From: Brachypodium distachyon
Taxonomy: Eukaryota; Streptophyta; Magnoliopsida; Poales; Poaceae
Assembly: GCF_000005505.3 (NCBI RefSeq)
Contig: NC_016134.3
Coordinates: forward strand, 25,929,584 to 25,993,583
Length of the DNA: 64,000 bases
Direction: 5' to 3'
The notes beneath the pieces were generated by a model. It was not told the origin of the DNA and searched no databases. It worked only from the letters and a program-made list of their open reading frames with translations. The first letter of the stretch is position 1; every line of letters begins with the position of its first letter. Made by a program: the position numbers and the translations under genes. Shown here one piece after another: positions 24,101 to 33,621 of this stretch.

Positions 24101-24661
24101 TGACTTCTACAGAAGGGTTGAGGAGATATACGAACTACAATACCGCAAGCCCAAACCTCCAAAGGTCGTTGTATTCAAATGCCGTTGGATCGATCCGAAA
24201 CACGTTAACAAGGATGACACAATTGGCCTAGTCGAAGTAAAACGAGACAGTGTCTTCGAATGCGAGGATGTATATATTGTGGCTCAACAAGCCACACAAG
24301 TTTATTTTTTCCCGTACCCGTGCACTAAAGTGGCTCGCCTTCAGGGTTTGGATGTCATGTACCACGTGCAGCCACATGGTAAACTACCAGAACCAAACGA
24401 CCAAGATTATCTGCCGCAACGAGAGCCTGGAGACAAGTTTTTCCAAGAAGCTGGCGGGGACACAAGTGATTTCGTGGTACGGTATACCGATTCTCCGGGC
24501 ACGGAAGTAGACAATGACGGTGAAGGTGACAAGGTTGATGGTGATGGTGACGACGACGATGAGGAACATGCCAATGTTGATAGTGATGTTGAGAGTGATC
24601 TTGATGCGGGTCTTCTAGTTGATCCCGATGACGAAGACTACAATCCACATGCCCATACTTA
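21144..24661 (+). pseudogene. TNP2-like CACTA transposase, decayed
   Basis: The reading starts MADRRWMYSG at 21144 with a CPCSHCNN zinc-like motif, as in the transposase-associated N-terminal domain. It breaks at stops near 21411 and 21573. A CPKCNF-containing segment (21620-21862) follows, then a frameshift. The core (21847-23370) is typical of Transposase_21, with TDGFNPFG, an HDHPG block, MCPHCG and CIDVMHTEKNV. It runs into the DUF4218-type segment (FVTMQHLIIHLPYEARMWGP), where another frameshift cuts it at 23370. Later exons up to 24661 carry a DUF4216-type domain (VECGGDDFY, then VVVFKCRWID) and end in a very acidic Asp-rich tail. Donor GTAAGT near 23630 and acceptors near 23709 and 23920 are visible. 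The intact family enzyme would cut and paste the element; this copy is broken. Confidence 0.85.
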
Positions 24662-24990
24662 GTTGTTTCATTTGTTTACATCAAGTTGTAATCCGTCCTA
24701 CTTAATTAGTTAGTTCGTTGAATCCCAACTTTACTATATTGTACATCAAGTTGTTTCATTTGTTTACATCAAGTTGTTGTTTCATTTATTTACATTTAGT
24801 TGGTGTTTTTTTTATTTACATCAAGATGTTGTTTCATTTGTTTACATCTACTTGTATAATCTGTCCTACTTAATTAGTTAGTTTGTTGAATCTCAACTTT
24901 ACTTGTATTGTACATCAAGTTGTTTCATTTGTTTACATCAAGTTGTTGTTTCATTTATTTACATCTACTTGTATAATCCGTACTAACTTG
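24662..24990 (+). repeat. Direct repeats between the two CACTA genes
   Basis: TTGTTTCATTTGTTTACATC recurs several times. A larger unit containing CCTACTTAATTAGTTAGTT repeats with a spacing of about 175 bp. It is AT-rich and non-coding. Confidence 0.6.
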
Positions 24991-25021
24991 TTCACTTTTT
25001 CTCATGGCAGGTGATTGAACC

Positions 25022-27018
25022 ATGGTGGGCGGGCGTAGTACCTCTCTTGTGAAGCTGAGAAGCCGGTCATTCGTCCAACAGCCAAGATGTACCTTTCTTG
25101 ATCCTAAAATTCAGTTTACATCAAATTGTTGTTTCATTTATTAACTGCAATTGACTTGTCTTATCCTTATGCAGGGGCTGGGTGCTTGTTTCACCCGGGT
25201 GTTTTACGATGCAACCCAAGGCTGTGCTTGGGGTCCGCCTCAAGGACCACTTCCCTGGCATGGTTCTTGTTGAAGGAAAGGAGGAGCCAGAGGTAGCCCG
25301 GACATATGCACACTACATGGCCCAACCGGACTTTCAAGATAGAGAGAATGTGGTGTATGCGAACAAAGCCGAGCGGGTGAAGGGCGAATTTTGGGTAAGT
25401 CGCCTTCTCACAATGCATGCATTAGTCAAAACAATTGCAATGCAAAATACATAACTCATGAATGGATCCGTTTTGTCTAATTGCAGCGGTTCTTTAAGCT
25501 GGGAAAGTCTATGATGATGCAACAATTGAACGGCACTTCGAGGCAAGTGTGAAGAAGGCATTGTCCGAGATATTCTATCACGCGCGTGTCTACGCCGTGA
25601 GAAAGTACTATGCGGAAGTGAAGAAACAGAGATTGGAGAAAGCACAATGTATCGTGACGCATCTCGAGCACGAACAGTACATGCAGGTAAAGTAAAATAA
25701 AGTGCATTTCCTTGCTTAACAAGGGCTAACGTTTAAGTTCTTCATGTTTGGGCTTGTACTTGTTCATTTAGGTTCCTCCGCACTGGTGCATCTCGCACTT
25801 AAATGCCTGGAAGGCGTTGGTGGACTCGTGGTGCAGCTCGGAGTACGTGGAGACTCATGGGTCCTTAGGGAGAGGAGGTTGGCGAACCCAAGCGGAATGC
25901 ACCATCAAGGGAGCATGAACCTGCAGGGCTACATCAACAACTATGTATGTGTTTTTCTCCCAAAAAGATCTTCATGTGCGAGCCTCACCCCTAACTATCT
26001 TGTTGTTGCCTGTTGTTTCAGGCGAAGGCTCATCCGGATAACGAACGCCTCACCAGTTTCACGGCCGTTGACTGCGCCCTCAGGGGAAAGGCGAGCACCA
26101 TGTCGGAGTACAGTGCGAACGCCCCACCCGAAGCCTACGCCACCCCGGCTGACCATACCAAGGTCACAGGCTACGCGGAGGTGTTTGAGGAGGTGCACGG
26201 CCCCGGGGCTGATCCTAGCCAGCACGACCTGGATCTGGAAGTGGTCGTGAGGCCGGGAGGAGGCATGAAGCACGGTAGGCTGGTCTTCCGGAACGGAACC
26301 ATTGATCCGAGCACCATTCCCAGGCTACCTCACCTGAAGGCTACTTCCACGATCTCGAGTGCTAGTATACGCAGTCGTCCAGGTGCACGGCAGTTCTCAC
26401 AGCAGGTTAGTTGTTCTTCATTCACCATCTCGTGTCTTTTCGCATTTCATTGTAACGACAATGAACTTGTAATGGCATTGCAGGAGGTGGAGAGTATGGT
26501 GGCGGCTCAGGTGGAGGCTTAGAGGCAGGCTCAGGATGCTCAAATCTAGGCTCAGGTGGTGGCTTAGGTCCAGGCTCAGATGCAGGCTCAGATGGCTCAG
26601 ATGCAGGCCGCATTGAGGGCTCAGTACGACCACCTTAGGGTATGTTTACCGCACATAATAGCCAAGAAAGCGTGGTATTAGTTCCGTAACTGCAACTCTT
26701 TGTCTTTTCAATATGCAGCCGTACCTCGCCGCCACCTCTGAAGAGCCGCCTACAGCAGCACCGCCGTTCGACTTGGCGTTTGTCAATCTCCAGATTGAGC
26801 ATGCTCCACAGCCTTCTCCATAGACTCCGGTGAGTTCACTCGAAACATTTCAATCTCCATTCATGACTTATCTTGCTTTCGTTGAGGGTTGGGGTTAATG
26901 CCTAATCATCTGTGCAACAGCATCAATCCGGCTGTGGCTCGAACGACCCTTCTTCACACGCAAGCCTTGCTGGAGGCAACCCTCTTGGCCAGTCACCTGC
27001 TCCTAGGCACTGACTCGG
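25022..27018 (+). pseudogene. TNPA-like (Transposase_24 type) second CACTA gene, decayed
   Basis: It starts MVGGRSTSLVKLRSRS at 25022, then has exons near 25175-25394 (WVLVSPGCF... then KGEFW before GTAAGT), 25486-25685, 25770-25945, 26020-26403 and 26485-26823. The order fits the plant Ptta/En/Spm second protein: a central RHFEASVKKALSEIFYHARV block, then HPDNERLTSF, and an RPGGGMKHGRLVFRNG block. A Gln/Ala-rich coiled-coil-like segment follows near 26.52-26.63 kb. One frame slip near 25510 and in-frame TAG codons at 26520, 26547 and 26565 inactivate it. TNPA-type proteins bind subterminal repeats such as those at each end of this element. Confidence 0.75.
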
Positions 27019-27127
27019 GTAAGTTGCCACAAACTTGTCTCATCTTGAGGTCCGTTGTTTTGAAAACTTACTTTCTTGTCTCCACACGTACAACTGCGTA
27101 ACCTAGCATCACATAGTGACATATATC

Positions 27128-28275
27128 CCATTTTAGAGCCAAGAGGGCTCACTTGGCTCCAAAATGGTGCCTTGGTGGCATTTTTGGGCATTTGGCACAT
27201 TTATGCCACCAGGGCACCAATTTGGAGCCAAATGAGCCATCTTGGCTCCAAAATGGTGCCTTGGTGCCATATTTGGGCATTTGGCTCATTTATGCCACCA
27301 AGGCACCATTTTGGAGCCAAATGAGCCATCTTGGCTCCAAAATGGTGCCTTGGTGGCAAATATGCAAAATGCCACCGGGCACCATTTTGGAGCCAATATG
27401 GCTCATTTATGTCACCAGGGCACCATTTTAGAGCCAAAAGAGCCATATTCGCTCCAAAATGGTGTCTTGGTGGCAATTTGGAGCCAAATGAGCGATGTTG
27501 GCTCCAAAATAGAGCCATGGTGGCATAATGGAGCAAAATAGCTCATTTTGTGGCCAAAATGGTGCCTTNNNNNNNNNNNNNNNNNNNNNNNNNNNNNNNN
27601 NNNNNNNNNNNNNNNNNNNNNNNNNNNNNNNNNNNNNNNNNNNNNNNNNNNNNNNNNNNNNNNNNNNNGATATAAATAAAGGTATTGAAGTGACAATTGT
27701 AGTATTTGAAGCGGAACTTAACCACTTGGCTCAAAAATGGTGCAATGGAATCATTTTTGAGCAAATATGGCTCATCTGGCTCCAAAAATGCCACCAAGGC
27801 ACCATTTTGGAGCCAAATGACTCCTGAATGCTCTAAAATGGCATGATGGCACCATCCTAAAATGGTGCCTTGGTCGCATAAATGTGCCAAATGGCACAAA
27901 AATGCCACCAAGGCACCATTTTGGCCACAAAATGAGCTATTTTGCTCCATTATGCCACCATGGCTCTATTTTGGAGCCAACATCGCTCATTTGGCTCCAA
28001 AATAGATTTTGGAGCCAAATGAGCGATGTTGGCTCCAAAATAGAGCCATGGTGGCATAATGGAGCAAAATAGCTCATTTTGTGGCCAAAATGGTGCCTTG
28101 GTGGCATTTTTGTGCCATTTGGCACATTTATGCGACCAAGGCACCATTTTAGGATGGTGCCATCATGCCATTTTAGAGCATTCAGGAGTCATTTGGCTCC
28201 AAAATGGTGCCTTGGTGGCATTTTTGGAGCCAGATGAGCCATATTTGCTCAAAAATGATTCCATTGCACCATTTT
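27128..28275. repeat. GGAGCCAAA/TTTGGCTCC minisatellite in the CACTA 3' part
   Basis: Units of about 85-90 bp repeat the blocks TTGGCTCCAAAATGGTGCCT and TGCCACCAAGGCACCATTTT. Each unit is itself nearly palindromic, so both strands read alike. The array is interrupted by the N gap and contains the large palindrome. Apparent reading frames here are by-products of the repeat and are not genes. Confidence 0.8.
27569..27668. other. Assembly gap (100 N)
   Basis: Exactly 100 N, the usual placeholder for a gap of unknown length. It lies inside the minisatellite and directly abuts the palindrome on its right. Confidence 0.98.
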
Positions 28276-28340
28276 TGAGCCAAGTGGTTAAGTTCCGCTT
28301 CAAATACTACAATTGTCACTTCAATACCTTTATTTATATC
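27669..28340. repeat. Perfect 2 x 335-bp palindrome, possibly an assembly artefact
   Basis: The segment 27669-28003 is the reverse complement of 28006-28340, with a 2-nt centre (AG). I found no mismatch on reading both arms. The left arm starts exactly at the gap. The 79 bases before the gap (27490-27568) are repeated at 28020-28098, inside the right arm. A single original arm joined to the left contig would explain all three facts. Confidence 0.85.
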
Positions 28341-28659
28341 TAATTATGCTATTCTAACTCCATTTCATAAGTTTCTACTGGTGCAATGGGTGGTGGATGT
28401 TGAAGGTGCCCGAGTCACCATCTTGTCGTGTATGAACACTAGCTTGTAATATGTTGCTACCATGTGATGAACACTTGTAATACTTTTGTTGTGAGATATG
28501 TGATGTTTTCGGACTTTCATGAGATGTTTATTTTCTTGTGATGTGAATGCGTTATGTGGATGCGTCTATGATTTTGTATGGATGTATTGCTGTGATGTGG
28601 ATGAATATATATCTGGATATATGTGCTGTGAAAATATTTCAAATTGCCGCGATAAAAAA

Positions 28660-29130
28660 AAAATACCCTTTGCCGGCGGCCACAGTCCTGGCCGCCGACA
28701 AAGGCTGAGCGCGGGCATGCACCAGATCGTGCCTCGTGCCCGCCCTTTGCCGGCGGCTTTTTCCCTGGCTGCGGGCAAAGGGCGGGCACGTGGCACGCCG
28801 CGAGCCGGCCGCACGTGCCACGGCTGGGCCCACATGTCGGGCCTTTGCCGGCGGCCAGGGAAAAGCCGCGGCCGCGGCGTGCCACGTGCCCGCTCTTTGC
28901 CGGCGGCTTTTTCCCTGGTCGCCGGCAAAGGCCCGACATGTGGGACCAGCCGTTAAAAGCACTGCATGCCGTGATCTCTTTTTTTTTGCCGGATCCCGTC
29001 GGCACGGAGATCCACCGGCAAAGGATTCTTTGCCGGCAGCTTTCTCACGGGTCCGTCGGCGAAGCCTTTGCCGGCGGCCTCGGAAAAAAGCCGCCGGCAA
29101 AGGCTTTGCCGGTGGCTCCTGGCAAATCCG
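28660..29130. repeat. Right subterminal repeats of the CACTA
   Basis: At least ten TTTGCCGGCGGC-type motifs and their complements occur here, often as inverted pairs around TTTTCCCTGG linkers. They mirror the left subterminal block and lead into the right terminus. Confidence 0.8.
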
Positions 29131-29229
29131 GTTTCTCGCGTAGTGATTTAAGCAAACATTTGCCACTAATTACTTTTTAGTATTTTTCTCCCAAACCCAA
29201 TTAATGTTTTCTTACCGACAGGCCCCACC

Positions 29230-29965
29230 TTCGCTGGTTCGGTCCGGGACGTTCGCTGTTTAATTGGGTGGAGTCTGGACCTTTGCCCGGGGCCGTGGCC
29301 ATGAAGCCAGCGATGCTCACGGACCACGGCTACCCCGTCGCCCACAAGGCGAGAGCCACCTACGACCTGGTCGAGAAGATGCAGTAACTCTCCGTGCGCG
29401 TGGTGCGCGCCCGCAGCGCGACGTCGCCGGCCGAAGCCGTCGCGAAGGTCAAGCTCGGGAACTACCGCGACTTGACCCCGGCCTCCTCTGGCGGCCACCA
29501 TCACGGGGACCAGATGTTCGCCTTCTCCAAGGAGATCATCCGGTCCTCCTTCGTTGTCTCGTTGAGGTCCGACGCGGCCGGCGACGACCATGGGGGCTGC
29601 ATCTTGTTCGACCTCGATCTCTGAGTTGCCCTGCCGCGCGCCGCTTGACAGCACGCTAAGGACTGGAGCTTGACAGCACGCTATGGAGGCATGGAGATCA
29701 TGGCCGCCGTCTGCTGCGGCTCCCAGACCCACGAGGCCTTCGCCGAGTCCCGACATTTCAAGGCCGCCGGCGTTCAGGGCCCTCGTCCGTTGGGCTCCAT
29801 CAAGTCTAGGTCTACGTCTCCCCCAAGCTCTGGGACCTTGGTGTGTCCATAGTTCAGGCATGCATAGGACTTGCTGCCCATCGACAAGAGGCCCATGGAC
29901 ATGAGCCAGTACCTGGAGCTCTTTCTACGTCCAGAACCGGACCGAACCAGCACCTGAGTCTGGAC
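29230..29965 (+). pseudogene. Captured MCTP/FTIP-type C2-domain gene fragment
   Basis: Broken plus-strand frames read TYDLVEKMQ-stop-LSVRVVRAR, then VKLGNYRDLT, QMFAFSKEIIRSS and ILFDLDL, then after a gap GSQTHEAFAESRHF and SIKSR. Plant MCTP proteins (multiple C2 domains with transmembrane segments, the FT-interacting/QUIRKY family) have this order: TYDLVEQMQ, VRVVKA, VKLGNY, FAFSK, a GTQADEAF block and SIRSKVY. The piece covers the C2 domain before that block and the start of the next. Internal stops and frame slips mean it is not functional. It lies between the TIRs of the outer element, so it looks like transposon-captured sequence. Confidence 0.7.
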
Positions 29966-32575
29966 CGAACCGAGGCGGTTCACGTTTGAGGTCCAAGTGG
30001 CATGCCATGTCAGCTCGAAGAGTGGGGCCCGTCGGTCAGAAAACTAGGGATTTGGGGAAAACATATTAAATGAGGTAATTACTGGAAAATGGGGTAGAAT
30101 TTTGAAAATTCTCTTAAATGGGGTACATGAAAAGAGGGGGTAAAAAATGGAATTTACTCCCTTTTAAAATGGCTGCACCATCAAGTAAATAACACTTAAA
30201 AGCAATGATTATTTCAGTGCATGCTTAGAGTCTGACAAGCGGGTGATTGACAAGCGAGAGCGGCAGCCAGTGGATCCCGGCTAGGTCGGCATGGCCGAGA
30301 AAACTGGTAAGGGGCGAGCGGGCGTCGCCGCCGTGGCAATAGGATTTCAATGTCGGATCGGGTCAGGTCGAGTCGAGAAGGTGATGTGGTGTGAACCGGA
30401 CATGTGTTGCCAGGTGTACACTTAAATATGGGCTTCATATGTCGGATTCGCTGTCAAATGCGCTAAAATGCATGCCCGTCACCTGAGATGAATCGGAGGT
30501 TCTGTCTATAGGTCGGGTAACCACTTGGATTGGTGAATTCGAACTTGCTAGAGTAGTAATTCAGTTACTTGGATTTTGCATGCTCATCACCCTTCATCGA
30601 TCGTCACAAATTTCTAGCTAGCTAGTTAATGATATCGAACTATAGTTTTGGTCAGAAACAAATTCTTGAAAAGATTCTTGTTTATGGTCAAACTATTTCT
30701 GGGAGGCACCGATAGAGATGCATCAGAATCTTGCAAGTACATGCATGAGCCTATTTTATTGAGCATGCACTATTTCCAACTGGGAACTCTAATCTTTGCT
30801 TGCTGATAACGATGATTATGCCAAATCTTTATGCTATCATGAAAGACACATCAGACTCGTTCAAGTTTCCAGATTGACATGCTTGAGTTACCTTGAGTAC
30901 GTAATTTTGCATTGAACTTCATAAATATAATTCATCGATACAATAGAATCGCACATATATAATATAGAGATGGAAGTATATATCATCCAAGTAAAATTGA
31001 GTTCTTGCGCTTTATAAGCTAATTAAGCTAGATAATGATGATGAGAGGCTATTAACGAGGCGACATGCTTACAAGAACATGATGATCGATGGTCGCTTTG
31101 TTTTCCTTTCTCACCACCTTTTGTGACCCTTTTTTTCTCCTTTGTTTTGTTCCTTTATCGTCTTGCTTTCTTGCCTGCCTGCCTACTTTGTTAATGTTAC
31201 AGATCCAAAGGACAAAAGCTGGACATTAGGGCATGCATTACGGTATGGAAAAAGGGTTAAAGCGGGAAATTAGAACAAAAGGTATAGCATAAAGCCTTGC
31301 TTTTCTGCATAAATCAGTTATTACTGCTTGCACATGCTCATTGCTGCTAATTAACAGTTTTATTATCAAACTAACATGCTACTTCAAACATACTATCGAT
31401 TAAAACGCAAACTCATTTAAGGCACATGGATGATAATAAAACATAAAAGAGTAATTTCCGCTTTGCAACCAGATAAGTCACACTAACTTCCAAAAAACAA
31501 CATCCAGTTTGAGGGAATATTTTGATGACACAGGCAAAAAGTTCAGTCAGGAAATTGTTTACCAAAAGCTAAAAAAGCACGATGTAAATGTCGACCATGG
31601 TTTTCACACAAAGCCTATCCAGCACACAGTAACAAAAAAAGCACGATGTAAATGAACTACCCAAAAAGGGTGGCTTTAAAACTCTACACTGTTAGCGCCT
31701 AGAGTCCTGCAGGCAGGCAGCAGGAAGTGTATGCCCTGCACACATGCTCATTGTAGAAGATGTGTGTTCGATCAGATCTGGGGGCTGATCCAGCCGAAGA
31801 GATAACCTAAAAGGCTAAATGGATTGAGACATGAAGGCATGGAACAGCTAGGGCGCCATTCGAACCCCACGGCACACACAAAGGAAAAGCCAAGTTTGGC
31901 ATCATTACGTTGTTTAGATCCGGAAAAGACGGTGGTCGGGACGGCAGAGTGGCAGACCCCCTACACTTGGGATAAGCTAGCACAAAATTTATATGCCATG
32001 GATTAAAAAAAATGCACACTACATGTTCGAGGAATATTGTGATATCAGTCTTTGTATTTAGACTAAAATAATCTATATATGTCTATTCTTGTCCCAACGG
32101 TTTGTGCTAAATCAATAGGTGAGACACTCCAAAGATGGTGTGCTGGCTGCCACCAATTGAGATCTGTGTAGGAGTAGAGACATCTGGTGTTTTTGTTTCT
32201 CAGCGTGCTTCGAGCTAGCACACTTACAAGTACTAAAAATCAAGATTCATAGAAAAATAATCAAAATTAACTAAAAGTATCAGTACAAGATGTATTGATC
32301 ATGCACACAAAAAAAATTCAAATTTGAATTATAGGTCGAGAAACAAAAATAATAAAATTCCAACAATTAATAGTACCAAATTCAAAGTGTGAATAGTAAA
32401 TCTTTGATACTATCACAACTTAATCGACTTTTTTTAAGCCATGCGCGGTATCAAGACCATGAATTTCATAGCATTGTAGATGTGAGTTATATCAATGTTG
32501 TCAATTATTTTCGAAAACTTTCACGACTTTTTGCTCCGGTTCTGGAGTATAGGTACCATGGAAGCACCTTTAGAA

Positions 32576-33311
32576 GAGAGTTATTTTACGGTACCTCAGA
32601 ATAAATATAAGCCGTCCATTTATCTCAATCCAATGAATGTCTTTAGTCGGTACTCCATCACAACCAGTAAGGAGTACCATCTCTAAAAACAATGGAGTAC
32701 CATCAGTTGAGGGGTAAAATGGTAATCAAGCTAATAATTACCTTCTCCATGATTAAAAATTAGGCAGTTTATATTCCCCATGAAGAGACGGTGATTGCGG
32801 CGGCTTGGCCTGTCGACGGCCGGCGAGCCATCACACGGCCCGCCCTAGTAGCAGAGCAGGCAATAGGGTTCCTGATGCTGTAATGACTTGTGGCCGGCTG
32901 GATCACAGAGATACCTATAGCCGGAAGATAAATAGTTCATCACTTTGACCACGACGAAGATTTGGGATGGTGTATGCAATCACCCGTATACTGCATGTAG
33001 TATTTTTCCTTTTTAAAGAATCATGAGATCTGCCGAGTAAGATAGTCCCTTCATGTCTGCATCATCAGTAATTATCGGATTGAGCCCTAGTTTGAAACCT
33101 AAACATGCATGCCACGGTAGCTTTCAAACGGGGAGGAGGAGGCGGTGGCGGCGGCCTGCAGATGTGCTCAATCTAGACTTAGGGGAAGAGGGTCACGTCA
33201 TCTTTATCCTAGCATGGAGAAATGTCTAATATACCCTTTTAAATCAAGGGTTAGATTTGATTGGTACTCCAGTCCCTTGTTATGGAGTACCGGGGTACCG
33301 TAAAAATTCTC
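32576..33311. mobile_element. Possible TIR-bounded non-autonomous DNA element
   Basis: The left end GAGAGTTATTTTACGGTACC and the reverse complement of the right end GAGAATTTTTACGGTACC match closely. Motifs around GGTACTCCA occur just inside both ends. The interior has no transposase. I could not fix a clean target duplication, so this is tentative. Confidence 0.4.
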
Positions 33312-33518
33312 TTAGACGAGCAATTATAGATTTTTTATGCACACTCAAGAAGACAAGTTAAGCCATAAATTTTTCAAAAATAATTGGTTACATATCTGTA
33401 TCAGTTGTTATCGTGTAATCGGCCATTTCATGAAGCGAAACAATTGGAACTGAACAAAACTGGTAGATTTCATTTATAACATATACCTCTATACTTTGGA
33501 GACGATCAGAATAATGTA

Positions 33519-33621
33519 CTCCCTCGTTTCATAATTCTTGTCGAAATATTACATGTATCTAGACACGTTTTAGAAATAGATACATCCATTTTTGGACAAA
33601 TTTGAGACAAGAATTATGGAA
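33519..33621. repeat. Stowaway MITE, right end truncated
   Basis: It starts CTCCCTCGTTTCATAATTCT after a TA and ends GACAAGAATTATGGAAC, which complements the start. The final CGGAGGGAG-TA expected on the right is missing. Confidence 0.65.

Larger units (their letters stand above)
17166..29145 (+). mobile_element. CACTA (En/Spm) transposon, 11,980 bp, TSD ATT
   Basis: The left terminus reads CACTATGGGAAAACCGGG from 17166. The right terminus is the reverse complement of CACTACGCGAGAAACCGGA, ending at 29145. ATT at 17163-17165 and ATT at 29146-29148 form the 3-bp target duplication typical of CACTA elements. Inside are subterminal TTTGCCGGCGGC motifs at both ends, a tandem array, a decayed TNP2-like transposase and a decayed TNPA-like gene, all on the plus strand. 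Frameshifts and stops in both genes suggest it is no longer autonomous. It is inserted just inside the left TIR of the outer element. Confidence 0.9.
17109..30159. mobile_element. Outer Mutator-like (Pack-MULE-type) element, split by the CACTA
   Basis: The left end (from 17109) and the reverse complement of the right end (to 30159) share a terminal inverted repeat of about 35 bp that includes CCATTTTTTACCCCCTCTTT. Similarity resumes further in at TCTACCCCATT. The flanks are CCTTTAAAA (17100-17108) and CCTTTTAAA (30160-30168), an 8/9 match that fits the 9-bp duplication of Mutator-like elements. Without the inserted CACTA the element would be about 1.07 kb. It has no transposase. Its cargo is the C2-domain gene fragment at 29.23-29.96 kb. 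The TIR is directly visible; calling it a MULE is inference from TSD length and gene capture. Confidence 0.65.

Noticed and set aside
27076..28343. Many overlapping frames on both strands
   Set aside because: They come from the self-complementary minisatellite and palindrome. Identical proteins appear on both strands, as expected from an inverted repeat.
17166..29130. Regular repeats considered as a CRISPR array
   Set aside because: This is a eukaryotic transposon. Spacers are irregular or absent, and the motifs are CACTA subterminal repeats and a minisatellite.
29166..29861. 231-residue minus-strand frame
   Set aside because: It is opposite the C2-domain fragment, whose plus-strand blocks match the MCTP family in order. 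The minus frame resembles nothing.
31807..32006. B-box-like GGTTCGAATGG on the minus strand near 31860
   Set aside because: No A box at the right distance and no cloverleaf, so I do not call a tRNA or SINE.
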